From assembly GCF_963675165.1 (NCBI RefSeq), contig NC_087378.1:7679273-7743272 (forward strand): a DNA stretch of 64,000 bases. The letters run 5' to 3'. This DNA comes from Halichondria panicea. Lineage: Eukaryota > Porifera > Demospongiae > Suberitida > Halichondriidae. The notes beneath the pieces were generated by a model. It was given only the letters and a program-made list of their open reading frames with translations, was not told where the DNA came from and did not search any database. This document shows positions 36,730 through 47,240 of the stretch, piece after piece. Positions within the stretch are counted from its first letter, which is position 1. Each line of letters opens with the position of its first letter. Both the position numbers and the translations under genes were made by a program.

Positions 36730-37730
36730 TTAATTGTTTATTTTCTGCACGGCAGCCAAGATCTGATCAGAATCGGCACGATCACCAAATTCTCTGGACT
36801 GGTGCTGGAAGAGAATGCCTTGGTCTCCAGTGCCTATCACCATGGTACCTCCAAGAAGTGTACCATCTCCTTTCAAGTTGCCCTTTGCAGTGGTCTGCCA
36901 AGACGTCTTGAGGGCATGCCAACGAAGGAGACCTACAGTGAAGGGGAGAAAAGCGTTAACACAAGCAAACTATATAGGGGCATCTAACTTACCAAGCAGC
37001 CCAATTCTGTTATCATAAAATGCTTTCTGTGTGGGGAAAAGTATGGCGTTACAAGCACATTAATCGGGAGCAGCTAGTCTATTGCTAGTCGTCGGTGGAC
37101 CCACCGCATTGTCCAGAAAGAGCTCCCCTCCCTTCAAAAATGTCCCAAATTTCCCAGCACCCTTTTCCTCGTGCAATATCCCATACAGTGGTACCCCCTT
37201 CTCCTGGAGCTGGGGGAGCAGAGAGGAGAGCCCTGCAGCTTCCTGTGCGTGAGTGAGTGTGTGTACAGAATCAAGTCTACAGTAGGTACACAAAAAGGCT
37301 TATTTAGCGGTGAAAGACTCTCACAAAACTGTTTGCTTAGTGAAAATTTGAAGCCGAGATGTTTCTTAACAGTACTCTCACTGCGTATATCGTGTAGCTA
37401 GCATTTTCAAATAGCTGGTCTACTTAGTCTTTATACCTCTCTGCACAAAGGTCATCCAGGCCTCCGTACCACCATGATAACAGCACCCTTCTCTCTCCAC
37501 AGCTCACTGGCTTTCACTACGCTCTTGCTATCGTCCAGTCGAACCAACTCAGTGAAGCCAAGCTTAGACAGGTCATATGGCTTACGGCTTGGACTGAAAG
37601 AAAGAAAACAATCCTTAGAGATGACACAAGAAATTACACAAGAAAGCACTTACAGGTACCATGGTGAGTTGGCTACAAAGATAGCAGCTCCCAAAGCAGT
37701 TGCAGCAGTGCCCAGGATTATGCCCCACAT
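36730..37730 (-). CDS. PRXL2A: Peroxiredoxin-like 2A selenoprotein
   Basis: Thioredoxin-fold redox protein (FAM213A/PAMM family). Exons: 37730-37654, 37593-37437, about 37244-37108, about 37024-36990 and about 36933-36730. The N-terminus (MWGIILGTAATALGAAIFVA) is a hydrophobic anchor as in the family. The catalytic segment reads AVIMVVRRPG, then TGA (37452-37454), then PLCRE; vertebrate PRXL2A has RRPG-Sec-FLCRE at the same place, so TGA is read as selenocysteine in a U-x-x-C motif. Downstream conservation continues (EEAAGLSSLLPQLQEKGVPL, FLKGGELFLDNAV, GLLRWHALKTSW, LLGGTMVIGTGDQGILFQHQ), ending LAAVQKINN. Conservation past the TGA, with proper splice sites, argues against a pseudogene. Length is close to the family's 210-230 residues. 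Confidence 0.9.
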
Positions 37731-37887
37731 CTTCACACACACAGTCAGCCTTCTAGGCCTAGGACACATGTACTGCGCGGCTAGCTACATGTACAGTAGG
37801 TAAAGGTCAAACACCTATTATGTAACAATTTACCGTTGTCATGGTACAAACACATTTAATATTACGTGTGTTCACAAAAGTCTTTGA

Positions 37888-40686
37888 TTAGTTCTTTTTG
37901 AGGATCACTGTATCATAAATATTCCCGTCATTGTGGATGTACTGGAACACCAGCGTTGTTGAATTAGCCACAAACCGCGTATAACCCCAGTGCTACAGGA
38001 GAAAACAAAAATGTTAAATAAAAGCCCAATTGCAAAATGTAAATCCTAGGTAGAACTTACCCACTCATCGAGCACTTTAACAAAACTTGGAGGAGTTGGA
38101 CTAAAGAAAAGAAAAGGGACACGTACAAGTATTATTAACAATGTTTTAATAACGTGACTCCAACCTGAGATCGTGAAGAAGAGCTCTGCCTGCCATTCCC
38201 ATGATAACATGCACTGGAGCTCCTTCCTGACAGACGCCATTCACCACTGGACACATACGCTGGTAGGTGTGGTGATGACCCCAGAACGCAATGTCCACCT
38301 TGTAAGTCTACAGGGTGTGTACCAAGCACTTTCAATATGAATAATATTAACTTGTTTACTGCTACACACACACTTGAATAGCTTGCTACGAATATAAGTC
38401 TTACCACCAGTAAAGGTTCAATATGTTGTATCAGTAGTTTTGATACTGGTATCTGCCCTGAAGGCTCAGTCTCATTGGAACTATCCACATACATGGGCCT
38501 AAAGGGAAACAAGTCACACTTTCATTACATAATTATCCACTCAGATTATACCTGTGCCCTCCAAATATCAGCCAGGGTGTTTTCGTTCTGTCAACACTCT
38601 TGAGGTGCTCTGAAAGATAGGTGTACTGCTTGGAGGTGCTGGTGAAGTCGTGCTCAGTGCTCATCATCACAACGTGGATGCAGCCAAAATCAAACCCATA
38701 CCTTCATTAATTAAAGGAGTTGTGGAGCCTTATAAAGTGAGCTACGGAGGTACACATCTTACCATGGCTGCTGGGGACCAGGAGTTGGCATGGCAAATCT
38801 GTTGACATAAGGGACGTTGCACTCTCCTCCAGAACCATTCTCCTGCCAGTAAGCACTGCACAGAGACAAACAAGAGATGAGATAGCCTCAGTCCCAGGCC
38901 GATTTTTTTATTTATAGAATGAAATCGACGTTATTTTAGAGACACTCGGCTGGGAACGAGGCTAGAGATGAGATTGATAGTGTCTGCATGCCATGCCACT
39001 TACTCTGAGTTGGGAGAGTCGCTCTCGTGGTTTCCAGGGTTAACCATACATGGTAGCCCAGCAAGCAGTGTCTTGACTTGATCAAAGTACTCATCCCACT
39101 GATAGAGTAAAGGGATGTTTATAGTGGTTTCACTATCAATACACTACTCACAATGGGCTCATAACCATCAGCATAGCTTATGTCCCCAACATCAATGATG
39201 AGGTCGTGGGCTCCCATCTCACTGATCAGATTTTTTGTAGTGTTCAGGGAAGGCTGCTCCAGTTTAAGCACTTGTCGAGTGTCGTCTTTCAAACCATGAC
39301 CCATATCTGAAAATAATCAGTTGTTTCAACAACACATGCAGGATGTTTTTGTCACACTTGCAGATATAGTTGATATGCATAAATAATAGAACTAAACATC
39401 ACAATAGAGTGTATAAGCTGAATGAATTGCTTGCCTCCAAATGCCAGTACTCTGGTTACGACATCAGGTCCAGTCTTAGGAGCTGATGTGAAATTGAATT
39501 CTTCGCTCCAGCCATAAGCATCATCACCAAAGATGTAGAAATATTTGGTTTGTGGCTTGAGCCTATTCAGTAGTCCTAGAGATAACAAAACAAACTACAG
39601 TGTGTGTACTTACCCATCCAGTGTAACCTTGTGGATCAGTCCAGGATCCAGCCATCCATAGTCCCTTGCAGGAGAAGCACACATGTCAGTGGCTTTGTAT
39701 GTGGAGCTCACAGCCTAAAGTAATTTTTGCTATACATGTAAAGGAAGGCATTTCCATTCTTACATTCTTTGTGCTTGTGTACTGTTTGCTTGTAGTTCCC
39801 CACTTCACCTGAGGAGTAGTTGCATCCCTAGTCACCCACATCAAGCTAGAGATTTATTGAACAGCGTTATATACACAGAGTGAGATTGCATTGTCAGTGA
39901 TGACTTACACCATCTCAGCAATGTTGTTGGTGAGAGCAAGATGACCGTGAAGTGGCTCATTGGGGTACTCCAAGGTGACAACATTAGAAACAGCAGCCAA
40001 GGTGGGATTCTCAAATCCTGTGCTTAAAAAGAAAAAACAGATTTATTCACCAGTAATATTAACATCCTATGAGACTGTACTTATGTAGTGGAAGTGTCAT
40101 TGGACACAAGTAATTGTACGTTTTAGGCAATTTACGTACACGGACGTAACACGTACCTCCCCTAAAAAATCCAAACTGGTTCACTCCACGCATATTGACC
40201 AAGTAAATCCTCAACTTTCCAAACCCCTTGGACAAATGAGTGCTCGAATGATTGCAATACTGCAAAAAGAAAAAGAGTACAGACATAAGCCATGGAACTG
40301 CCAAAAGGATAACAGCACACACCTGATACTTTACAGGTGCCTTCGTCTTGGCATCGATGCTGGTTTGGTTATCAGGCAGCACCCACAGACCCACCCAATC
40401 CAGCGTGCTCGGCTGGCTAACACTGCTCCAACTAACTGTCACCCATTCGCCAGACTTATTCAGTGTATTTGGCGATACATACAGTTTAATATCTTGTTCT
40501 GCAGCAACATAAATTAAAATGTTGTGCGTGTGGCGAAAATACAGAGTTCTGTAGACTAGACTCACCTAGCTTCACAATTGCTCTCTCATGTCTGAAGGAT
40601 CTCAAAGGGTTTACTTCATAGTGGCAGTAGCCCACACTGAGCAGAGACAGCACAACAACAAGAACAGCTCTCGGCACAGGCATCAT
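37888..40686 (-). CDS. ACP7: Purple acid phosphatase (ACP7-like), secreted
   Basis: Binuclear metallophosphatase acting on phosphomonoesters at acid pH, probably secreted or lysosomal. It starts at 40686 (MMPVPRAVLVVVLSLLSVGY); the hydrophobic stretch is a signal peptide. An in-frame ATG at 40716 lies right at the start site expected from the TATA box at 40748-40755, so the later ATG is preferred. An N-terminal fibronectin-III-like domain follows (LYVSPNTLNKSGEWVTVSWS). The catalytic motifs are in family order: DMGHG (about 39305), GDISYADGY (about 39180), NPGNHESD (about 39040), GGHRPMY (about 38490) and FWGHHHTYQRM (about 38270). Together these supply the metal ligands. It ends FQYIHNDGNIYDTVILKKN. 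About ten short exons. All expected metal-binding motifs are present, so it looks active. Confidence 0.92.
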
Positions 40687-40747
40687 GTCACTTCTCATCC
40701 CATGCACTAGGTGCAAGCATAGATTCCCTTCTATTATCAGTGCAAAT

Positions 40748-40755
40748 TATTTATA
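40748..40755 (-). promoter_or_regulatory. TATA box for the acid phosphatase gene
   Basis: TATAAATA on the minus strand, about 62 bases upstream of the preferred ATG at 40686. Transcription would start near 40718, which helps decide the start codon. Confidence 0.5.
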
Positions 40756-41081
40756 GATCTAGGATGTGCTATGTGCATATGCATCATTGGGGGAAAGTGA
40801 AAACCACAAAACTCGGCCATATTGAATTCTGATTAACATCTAGTAGCTGTTGACTGACGCGACACAGCCAACAAGTGTTTTCTAACTGCCAGTCTGCTAT
40901 TTATGAGTGATGTGAGTTGATCTACCAAATCAGAATATGTAATAATTATGTCTAATAGATCTATGTCTAGTTGCTTTCAAGTTCTATTTGTCATATAAAT
41001 TAGGACAGATCTTTCTATGGTGCCATACTGAATGAATGTCTCTTTTTGTACTCTAGATCGAACTCTTGTTTTCCGAATCAA

Positions 41082-42232
41082 ATGGCGACACGTATTGAGT
41101 CTGAAAATCCTGAGTCTGATTTGTTACATTTGATCGAAGATGTCAGTAAAGACATCCCGCCTAAGTCTCTGAACTATGTTCGAGTATGCTTTTTGCTGGC
41201 TGCCATTCTACCATCAAATGCACCGAAAACAGTCGTGAACGGTGAGAACCTCATCAGTAGAATCTATCACGAAACTCTCAAGGATAAGGAAGGAGGTCTT
41301 GCGAGGTTTTGGTATGTTTTGAATGAGACCCAAGCTTGTCCTGCTGATTGGCTTAAAAAGCTGCGCAAATCTGTTACTAAAGCATATGTTGTGCCTGTTT
41401 TGCTTACACCAATGGTTCACTTTCGTTCAATGATTCTGAAAATTGTGGCTAATATTGCAAACGATAGAGATGTAGCCAGCGGGATTATCAATACAGCAGG
41501 AGCTACTTTTAATCCTCGCACAACTCTCAACAATCTATCAAGGCCATTGGACAACAAGGACTACACTGTTCCTTTGCTTGAGTTCTTTGAAATAGCAGAG
41601 AAGCAATTGGAAGTTGAACCTGACAACCTTGACAATCTTCGTGAATGGTTAAAGAAAGCTGGATGCAAGAAGGTCATAAGAGACTATGTGGATACCTTTG
41701 ACCCTACAAAGGAAATCAGGATCTTGAGTGAGTAGAGATCTACATACCACATTTCTCCATCAGCATTGTGCTATAGCTAGATATACTTTTTTTAGGTACT
41801 GAGAAGCAGAACCAGCTGACTGACATGAGCCAGAGAATAGAATCCGGAAGTACAGGTGAAGCACAAAATACAGTATATTATTATTGTGGTCGGAAATGTT
41901 GGCAGCTATATAATTATCATGTCCCATATTATGCCCCCTGAAATCTGAAATAAATATTCCGTTTCCCTTGTTCTCTGAAGGTGCACACGCGACAGTATAA
42001 TTATTATAGCCGCAGCTATTTCTGAAATGTGGCCACCTCGCTATTCTGGCCAAGCTGCACTGTCCCAAGGGTGGCCAGATATTAACGAGAGTCTACTGTA
42101 CACACACAATGACTGATGTTTGTTCATACATGAGCTCCACAATAAATTTGTTTTGCAGAAGAAGAGCGACGGCCAAGCAAAGGAGAGAGTGAGATGGTCC
42201 CACTCCCAGGGAATGGCACGAAGATGGATTGA
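41082..42232 (+). CDS. DED-like helical protein, copy A (unknown, duplicated module)
   Basis: Predicted small protein of about 255 residues. Exon 1 is 41082-41725. Exon 2 (about 41797-41855) encodes TEKQNQLTDMSQRIESGST, and exon 3 (42160-42232) encodes EEERRPSKGESEMVPLPGNG then TKMD. The module reads LLHLIEDVSKDIPPKSLNYV, FLLAAILP, NGENLISRIYHETLKDKEGG, FWYVLNET, CPADWLKKL, then a second helical part (YTVPLLEFFEIAEKQLEVEP, DNLREWLKKAGCKKVIRDY). The first half has the spacing of a Death-effector domain (FLL, then L-helix-L, then a D-x-L near the end), but the match is weak and is my inference. About four residues in five match copy B at 50541-51160 by eye, and the small tail exons are conserved too. 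The start could instead be 41046. Divergent from the acid phosphatase gene. Confidence 0.7.
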
Positions 42233-42527
42233 CTTTATTTTCATCCGAATCACATGCAGTATATCTATATAAACAAGCTGCTTTTTAATAGCTAGGTTCA
42301 CACACAGTCCATGGTACCCCATAAACAAATACTTTGTTGCAGTTCATTATATTGTTTAGTATTTTATCATGATACCTAGGCTATTGACATTCATTTTGCA
42401 CAATTAACTTTTTCACCATTAACTTTTCATCCCTGATTTCAAGCGGCCTATAATCGAGGTACTGTACAGCTGCATGCCACGCCCAGCATTTACAACCACG
42501 TGGCTTGTATGATAGTGAAGTTGAATT

Positions 42528-45500
42528 ATGGTAAGATTCTTTTTGAGCTGTAGCTGGTAGTGTACTGTAGTATGAAAGTACATTTGTGACATACAATAAC
42601 TATAGCTATACGTACACCCAATGTATGCTTCACTTATACTTGTTACTGTAATAGGGTCGTAAAAAGAAACCATTTATTGACAAGAAGAACTCTCAGACGT
42701 ACCGCCTGGTTCCACGTAGTCAACAAGATCCTCTGGCAGAGAATGTTGATGAGGCTCAGCACGTCTTAAAGGCTCTCCAGGTACAGGTACGTTCTGTTGC
42801 TATGGTATCCAAACTATTGAAGCAATGTGCGTGGAAGTGTGCTCGGGCGTCACATTATGTAGTGATGTGGTATTCAACAAAATCGTTTCTGTTTGTATAC
42901 ATTGAGCAGCTAAAATACTAAGCATGCTTACTTGGTTCTATCCTAGATTTTAGTTTGTAACTTAAGCATCTATTCCCTCCACAGGACCCTCCTCCCAGTG
43001 AGGACCATCACCTGCAGGAGCAGTTCAAGTATGGCATTGACTATGAGGATGAGTACGACTACCTGCAACACCTCAAGGAGCCAGGGACAGCTGTCCTGCA
43101 GCCAGTCAGAATGGCCGATAGAGACCAACCAACCATTGGGGGCGAAAAGAAGGTGAACACTGTTTTCATTCTCAATATCAATGTATCGAAACTGTAATGC
43201 TAATCTAACTGACTTGTCTCCATAGTTGGGTCTCCCTGGTGATCTGTTCGGTACAGAGGTGGCTGTTGAGGGGAAAATGGGCAAGATACTCCCTGTGACA
43301 GGTACTTCTTGTCCTGTAACTATATTAGTACTCTGCAAGCAACTCCCACAAGCTTAAAATATCCTCTAAAATACAAATCGTGCAATGTGCATAACAATAC
43401 GTTAGGTATGTGTGTGTCATAGTGTGTCCTTTTGATATCCATTATATACACTGACACTGAGTATCCCTTCCCTAGGTCCCCAACCTGCTCTTTTGATATC
43501 CATACTGTACTAGTTATGACGTCCCTCTCCCCCCTTCCCCTTCCCTAGGTCCCCAACCTGGCTGGGACCCTGACATAGTGGCTGCTCTTGAAGAGGCTGA
43601 GATGAATGGAAGTGAGTGTGAGGGAGACCTGGACGATGACTTTGTGCTGCTGGCCAACTCTGGAGAGCCGGGGATACCAGTCTATGTCACCGAGGAGACA
43701 GGGTGAGGGGGGTGGTCTAATAACTTATGCTCTGTGTTTTGACATTAATTTCTAGAATTAGCATTAAACTCCATGCCTTATTTTGAATCGTAGAAACCTT
43801 ATAATGCTCTTCTCATGCAACCTATCTCGTTGTGATACCCAGATGTTGTTGAGAATCATGATTTCCCACTGCCATTTTCTCTGTTTATTCCTTGTCACTG
43901 TTACAGATCAAGCAATGCTCCGTGGTGGAAGAATAGGGTGGACTTTAGTGTGGACAATGGCCCTAGAGACAACCAATCAGATCCAGAGGAGGATGACCAA
44001 TCAAATGCCAGCTCTGACGATGCTAATATGAGTGATGGTGCTGAGAGGAAGTCCACAAGATTCACACAATATTCCCTCAGCTCATCTGTAGTACCCAGGA
44101 GTGAAAGTACGTACATTGCAGAGTATCTATCATCTGTTAGTTAGTAGGGTTGCTAAGTACTCATTGAATACTGTACTATATTGTAGGTGTGATCTAGTTT
44201 ATGATTACCATGCTGTTGAGTGTATGTTGGTTTAGTACGTTGCTGCGCTATTGTTACTTACCTTGTGCACAATTCTGTTATTGCAGCTCTCACGCTACTG
44301 GATGACCGTTTTGAAGAGGTAAGAATTGTTCTTACCTATAGTCCATCTGTGTATTGTACTGTTGTACAGTGTTGTACTGTACATGTGGCTGGCCAGTCAG
44401 TTAATCAAATTTTGGTTTTTTGTTAAAATGTTTGGTTCCACCCCCACAGTTTATGGCTGAGTATGATGACAATGAGCTGGGAGCTGTGGACGAGGGGTGT
44501 GAAGGTGGTGTGGAGTGTGAGGCTGGTGGAGGCGACGAATACGAGCATATCCTACTACAGTCGGTCGTCGAGAATTATGAGAAACACTTCAAGAGTCAAA
44601 TAAACACGTGAGTGTCGCTATTTACTGCCTGTACTTTTTGTCCACAGAGTAAGATTGAATCAGAGGAGCCTGTACTTTGGTTGTATGGGCACACTTGGAG
44701 CTTAGTGATTTACTTCCCAAATTGCTCTTATTGTGAGTATAAATTGTGTGTACACAAAAAATCGCTTTCTACTGTTTTGCAGTGTTCAGGAGCTTCTTGA
44801 ATCAGAGAGAGGTGTTCACCACCCTCAACCAGCCGTGAGGAGCAGTAAGCAGCCCACTGACTCTGGGGACAGTGATAATGTGGAGAGTGATGGAAGTGAG
44901 GGTGAGGAGGAGCTGCCGGTGTTGATGGAGGTGGCACAGAAACAAGAGGACAAGTGGGACTGTGAGAGTATTTTGAGGTACAGTATAATTATGTAGGACA
45001 TTTTGAGACAGTTTTATCAGCCTGAGTACATATTTATTCTCATAGCAAATGCATCAACTGTGTGCAGAAAGCTTTCCCCTTAACTATGGCTTGTTCTAAA
45101 CCATACCTTTAATGTCTTTCTCTTCCATACAGTACATACTCCAACCTGTACAACCACCCCACTAAGATAGTGGAGCCTGGCACACCCTCTGTAACCAGGG
45201 AGCAGATCAAACTCTCCTCCAAGTCCAACCTGCCTCTCGGAGTGATCCCTGGCTCCCTGCCCAAGGAGAGACAGCCTAAACAAGGTGAGGAAAATCTTAT
45301 CAGGTTGCTTTTGTAGGTAGTGATTATGATAGTGCTTAATTGGTTTCTGAATGTTAAAAAAAGCTGTATGCATAATGCCTGGTGGTGTACACACACACAT
45401 TGTACCAGTACACATAATTATGTACATTGTACCTTATTTCTAAAACCTTTTTTGATCAATTCTGTGAGCAAAGTTTATGGCTTGTGTTTGTTGTGTGTGC

Positions 45501-46114
45501 AGCCTCAGTGAGCAGACCTCGCCACGAGGAGAAGGATGAGAAGCGTGCCAGAAAGGCAGCCATCAAAGAGGACAGAAAGGTGTGTTAGCCATTAGCCACA
45601 TAATTAACTTGGGGCCTAACCCCTTAGCTAGTATATATCTTAAAGTCTGCCCAACGTGTATTTAAGCGGCCATAACTTTTGTTCCATTGGTCCAATCACA
45701 TTAATTGTTATGATTTTCTGAAGCTTAGAGATAGACCTTTCAGATGATGTGTTCAAATCAAATGGACCTGTTTTGACGAAATACCGTGGTCCATGGCCCC
45801 AATGGCCCCCATGGTTTTTCCTAAAAATGATAAATTATGGCTCGTTGCAAATTTGCGTACCATTTGAACGAGCTCCTTCTAAGCTCTCCTACAGAGCCAA
45901 CTCTAGTACTCTCAAAATGCTGGGAATGCCCATTTTGTGTTTAGTAGCCCTTTTTGTAGCTTACATGTGTACTTTTGTCATGTGATTATATTCCCCCTCT
46001 CCTTTGCAGCAAAGAAGAGCTGACAAGAAGGCTACCAAGTTGGCCTTCAAAAGTGAGTCAATGAGACTGGAGAAACAATTAGCTGGTAGACTTCTAACTG
46101 CAGCTGTAGTTTAA
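42528..46114 (+). CDS. LTV1: Ribosome biogenesis factor LTV1
   Basis: Assembly and export factor for the 40S subunit. The first coding exon appears to carry only the ATG (42528-42530), followed directly by a GTAAG donor; exon 2 (about 42656-42786) continues GRKKKPFIDKKNSQTYRLVP, then RSQQDPLAENVDEAQHVL. Further exons are near 42985-43152 (FKYGIDYEDEYDYLQHLKEP), 43227-43301, 43549-43703 (WDPDIVAALEEAE, DLDDDFVLLANSGEPG), 43907-44107, 44287-44320 (LLDDRFEE), 44450-44608 (FMAEYDDNELGAVDEG), 44783-44980, 45133-45283, 45503-45580 (RPRHEEKDEKRARKAAIKED) and 46009-46114 (QRRADKKATKLAFKSESMRL). All the hallmark LTV1 blocks are in order. The long intron 45581-46008 carries a family F repeat. Most of this gene was copied, in reduced form, to 51990-53118. 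Confidence 0.92.
45655..45930. repeat. Dispersed foldback repeat family F, copy in LTV1 intron
   Basis: Contains ttttgttccattggtccaat, ttatgattttctgaagctta, ataaattatggctcgttgca and tccttctaagctctc. The matching region of the LTV1 pseudogene has the same repeat, so insertion preceded the duplication. Confidence 0.7.
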
Positions 46115-46429
46115 TCTTGTGTTTTATTGTCATTTCTCATTCATGGTTCATATAACTTGTTTTCAGAAATAAATTTGAGCAACTGTCAGTAACTATTTTG
46201 TTTCCATCTCAGCACATGGTTGACGTGTCAAGCATACAAGTACATAGTAGTAGTTTCTGAGCTCAAAGCATTCTTGCAAGGACGTACCAGCATGCAAAAT
46301 TCTTAAAGCTATATAGCTACAACAGCTGCACTCAGTCTATTTGCCCTATAATTCCAGATCTCTTGTAGTGTGGATCGAAGTCAGTCATGCACCAAAGGTA
46401 GAGATACCACTTTGAGGGGTCACTAGTCT

Positions 46430-46665
46430 AGTCTATTGTCTACAATAGTTGGGGAGGACTCTATAAGGAAGAGGTGTTTGACCTTTTGTCTACAATAGTT
46501 GGAGAGGACTCTATAAGGAAGAGGTGTTTGACCTTGAAGCCAACACTATAGTTAGCTGAGGACTCAATAAGAAGATCGAGGTCCCTGACCCTGAAGCCAA
46601 TAATAGTTGGTTGAGGACTCAATAAGGAAGAGCTTGAAGAAGTGCCTGACCCTGAAGCCTTCAAT
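46430..46665. repeat. ~60-bp degenerate minisatellite downstream of LTV1
   Basis: About four units built around aatagttgg, gaggactc(t/a)ataaggaagag and ctgaccctgaagcc, getting more divergent rightwards. The rest of 46115-47240 is AT-rich with no supported gene; a 76-codon frame at 46933-47163 has no recognisable features. Confidence 0.75.
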
Positions 46666-47240
46666 CTCCACTGAGCCTGAGGTTGTGGTGTGTGTACATG
46701 TGTAGATAAGTAGATTAGCTAAGCTATTAGAGTAAAACTGAAATGGAAACACCTTTTTCCAGCGGCAGAATCAAACCTCTCTGCTTATTTCTATCCGTCT
46801 AGGCATGCGCAAACCCATCAGAAATTAAAATTAATGTACGCAGGTCGGGATGTTGAACGTAAGCCAAAGAAAGGGGCTCATGCAGTCAAAAGTGACTGAT
46901 ACTATTCTTGAAAAGCCTAGTATGACGTAAAAATGGACAATTATTTGCATGAAATACATTTCCAAGAATGCTTATCAATACTTGCCGCTGTACGTTTTAG
47001 CATTGAAAATGAATCAACTGGCCAGAATTGTTTTGTAAATCTAAAGGCCACCATAGGCAACAAATTGCCTGAAAGTTGCCTGTGTATGATGGCCAACTAC
47101 TTGTTAAGATACTTTTACCATAATTATAAAAGCATAGAAATAACTTGGCAAATCTATAGATAATGTGTAGTCTGCATGATGTCATAATTAAATTAGCTGT
47201 AGACAAATTGAGAGCTAGCTAGCTATATATAAATTATGAG

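Noticed and set aside
37452-37454. PRXL2A as a pseudogene because of an in-frame stop
   Set aside because: The codon is TGA at the family's selenocysteine site and conservation continues after it.
46933-47163. 76-codon open frame
   Set aside because: No recognisable motif, no clear splice partner, and it lies in AT-rich spacer.
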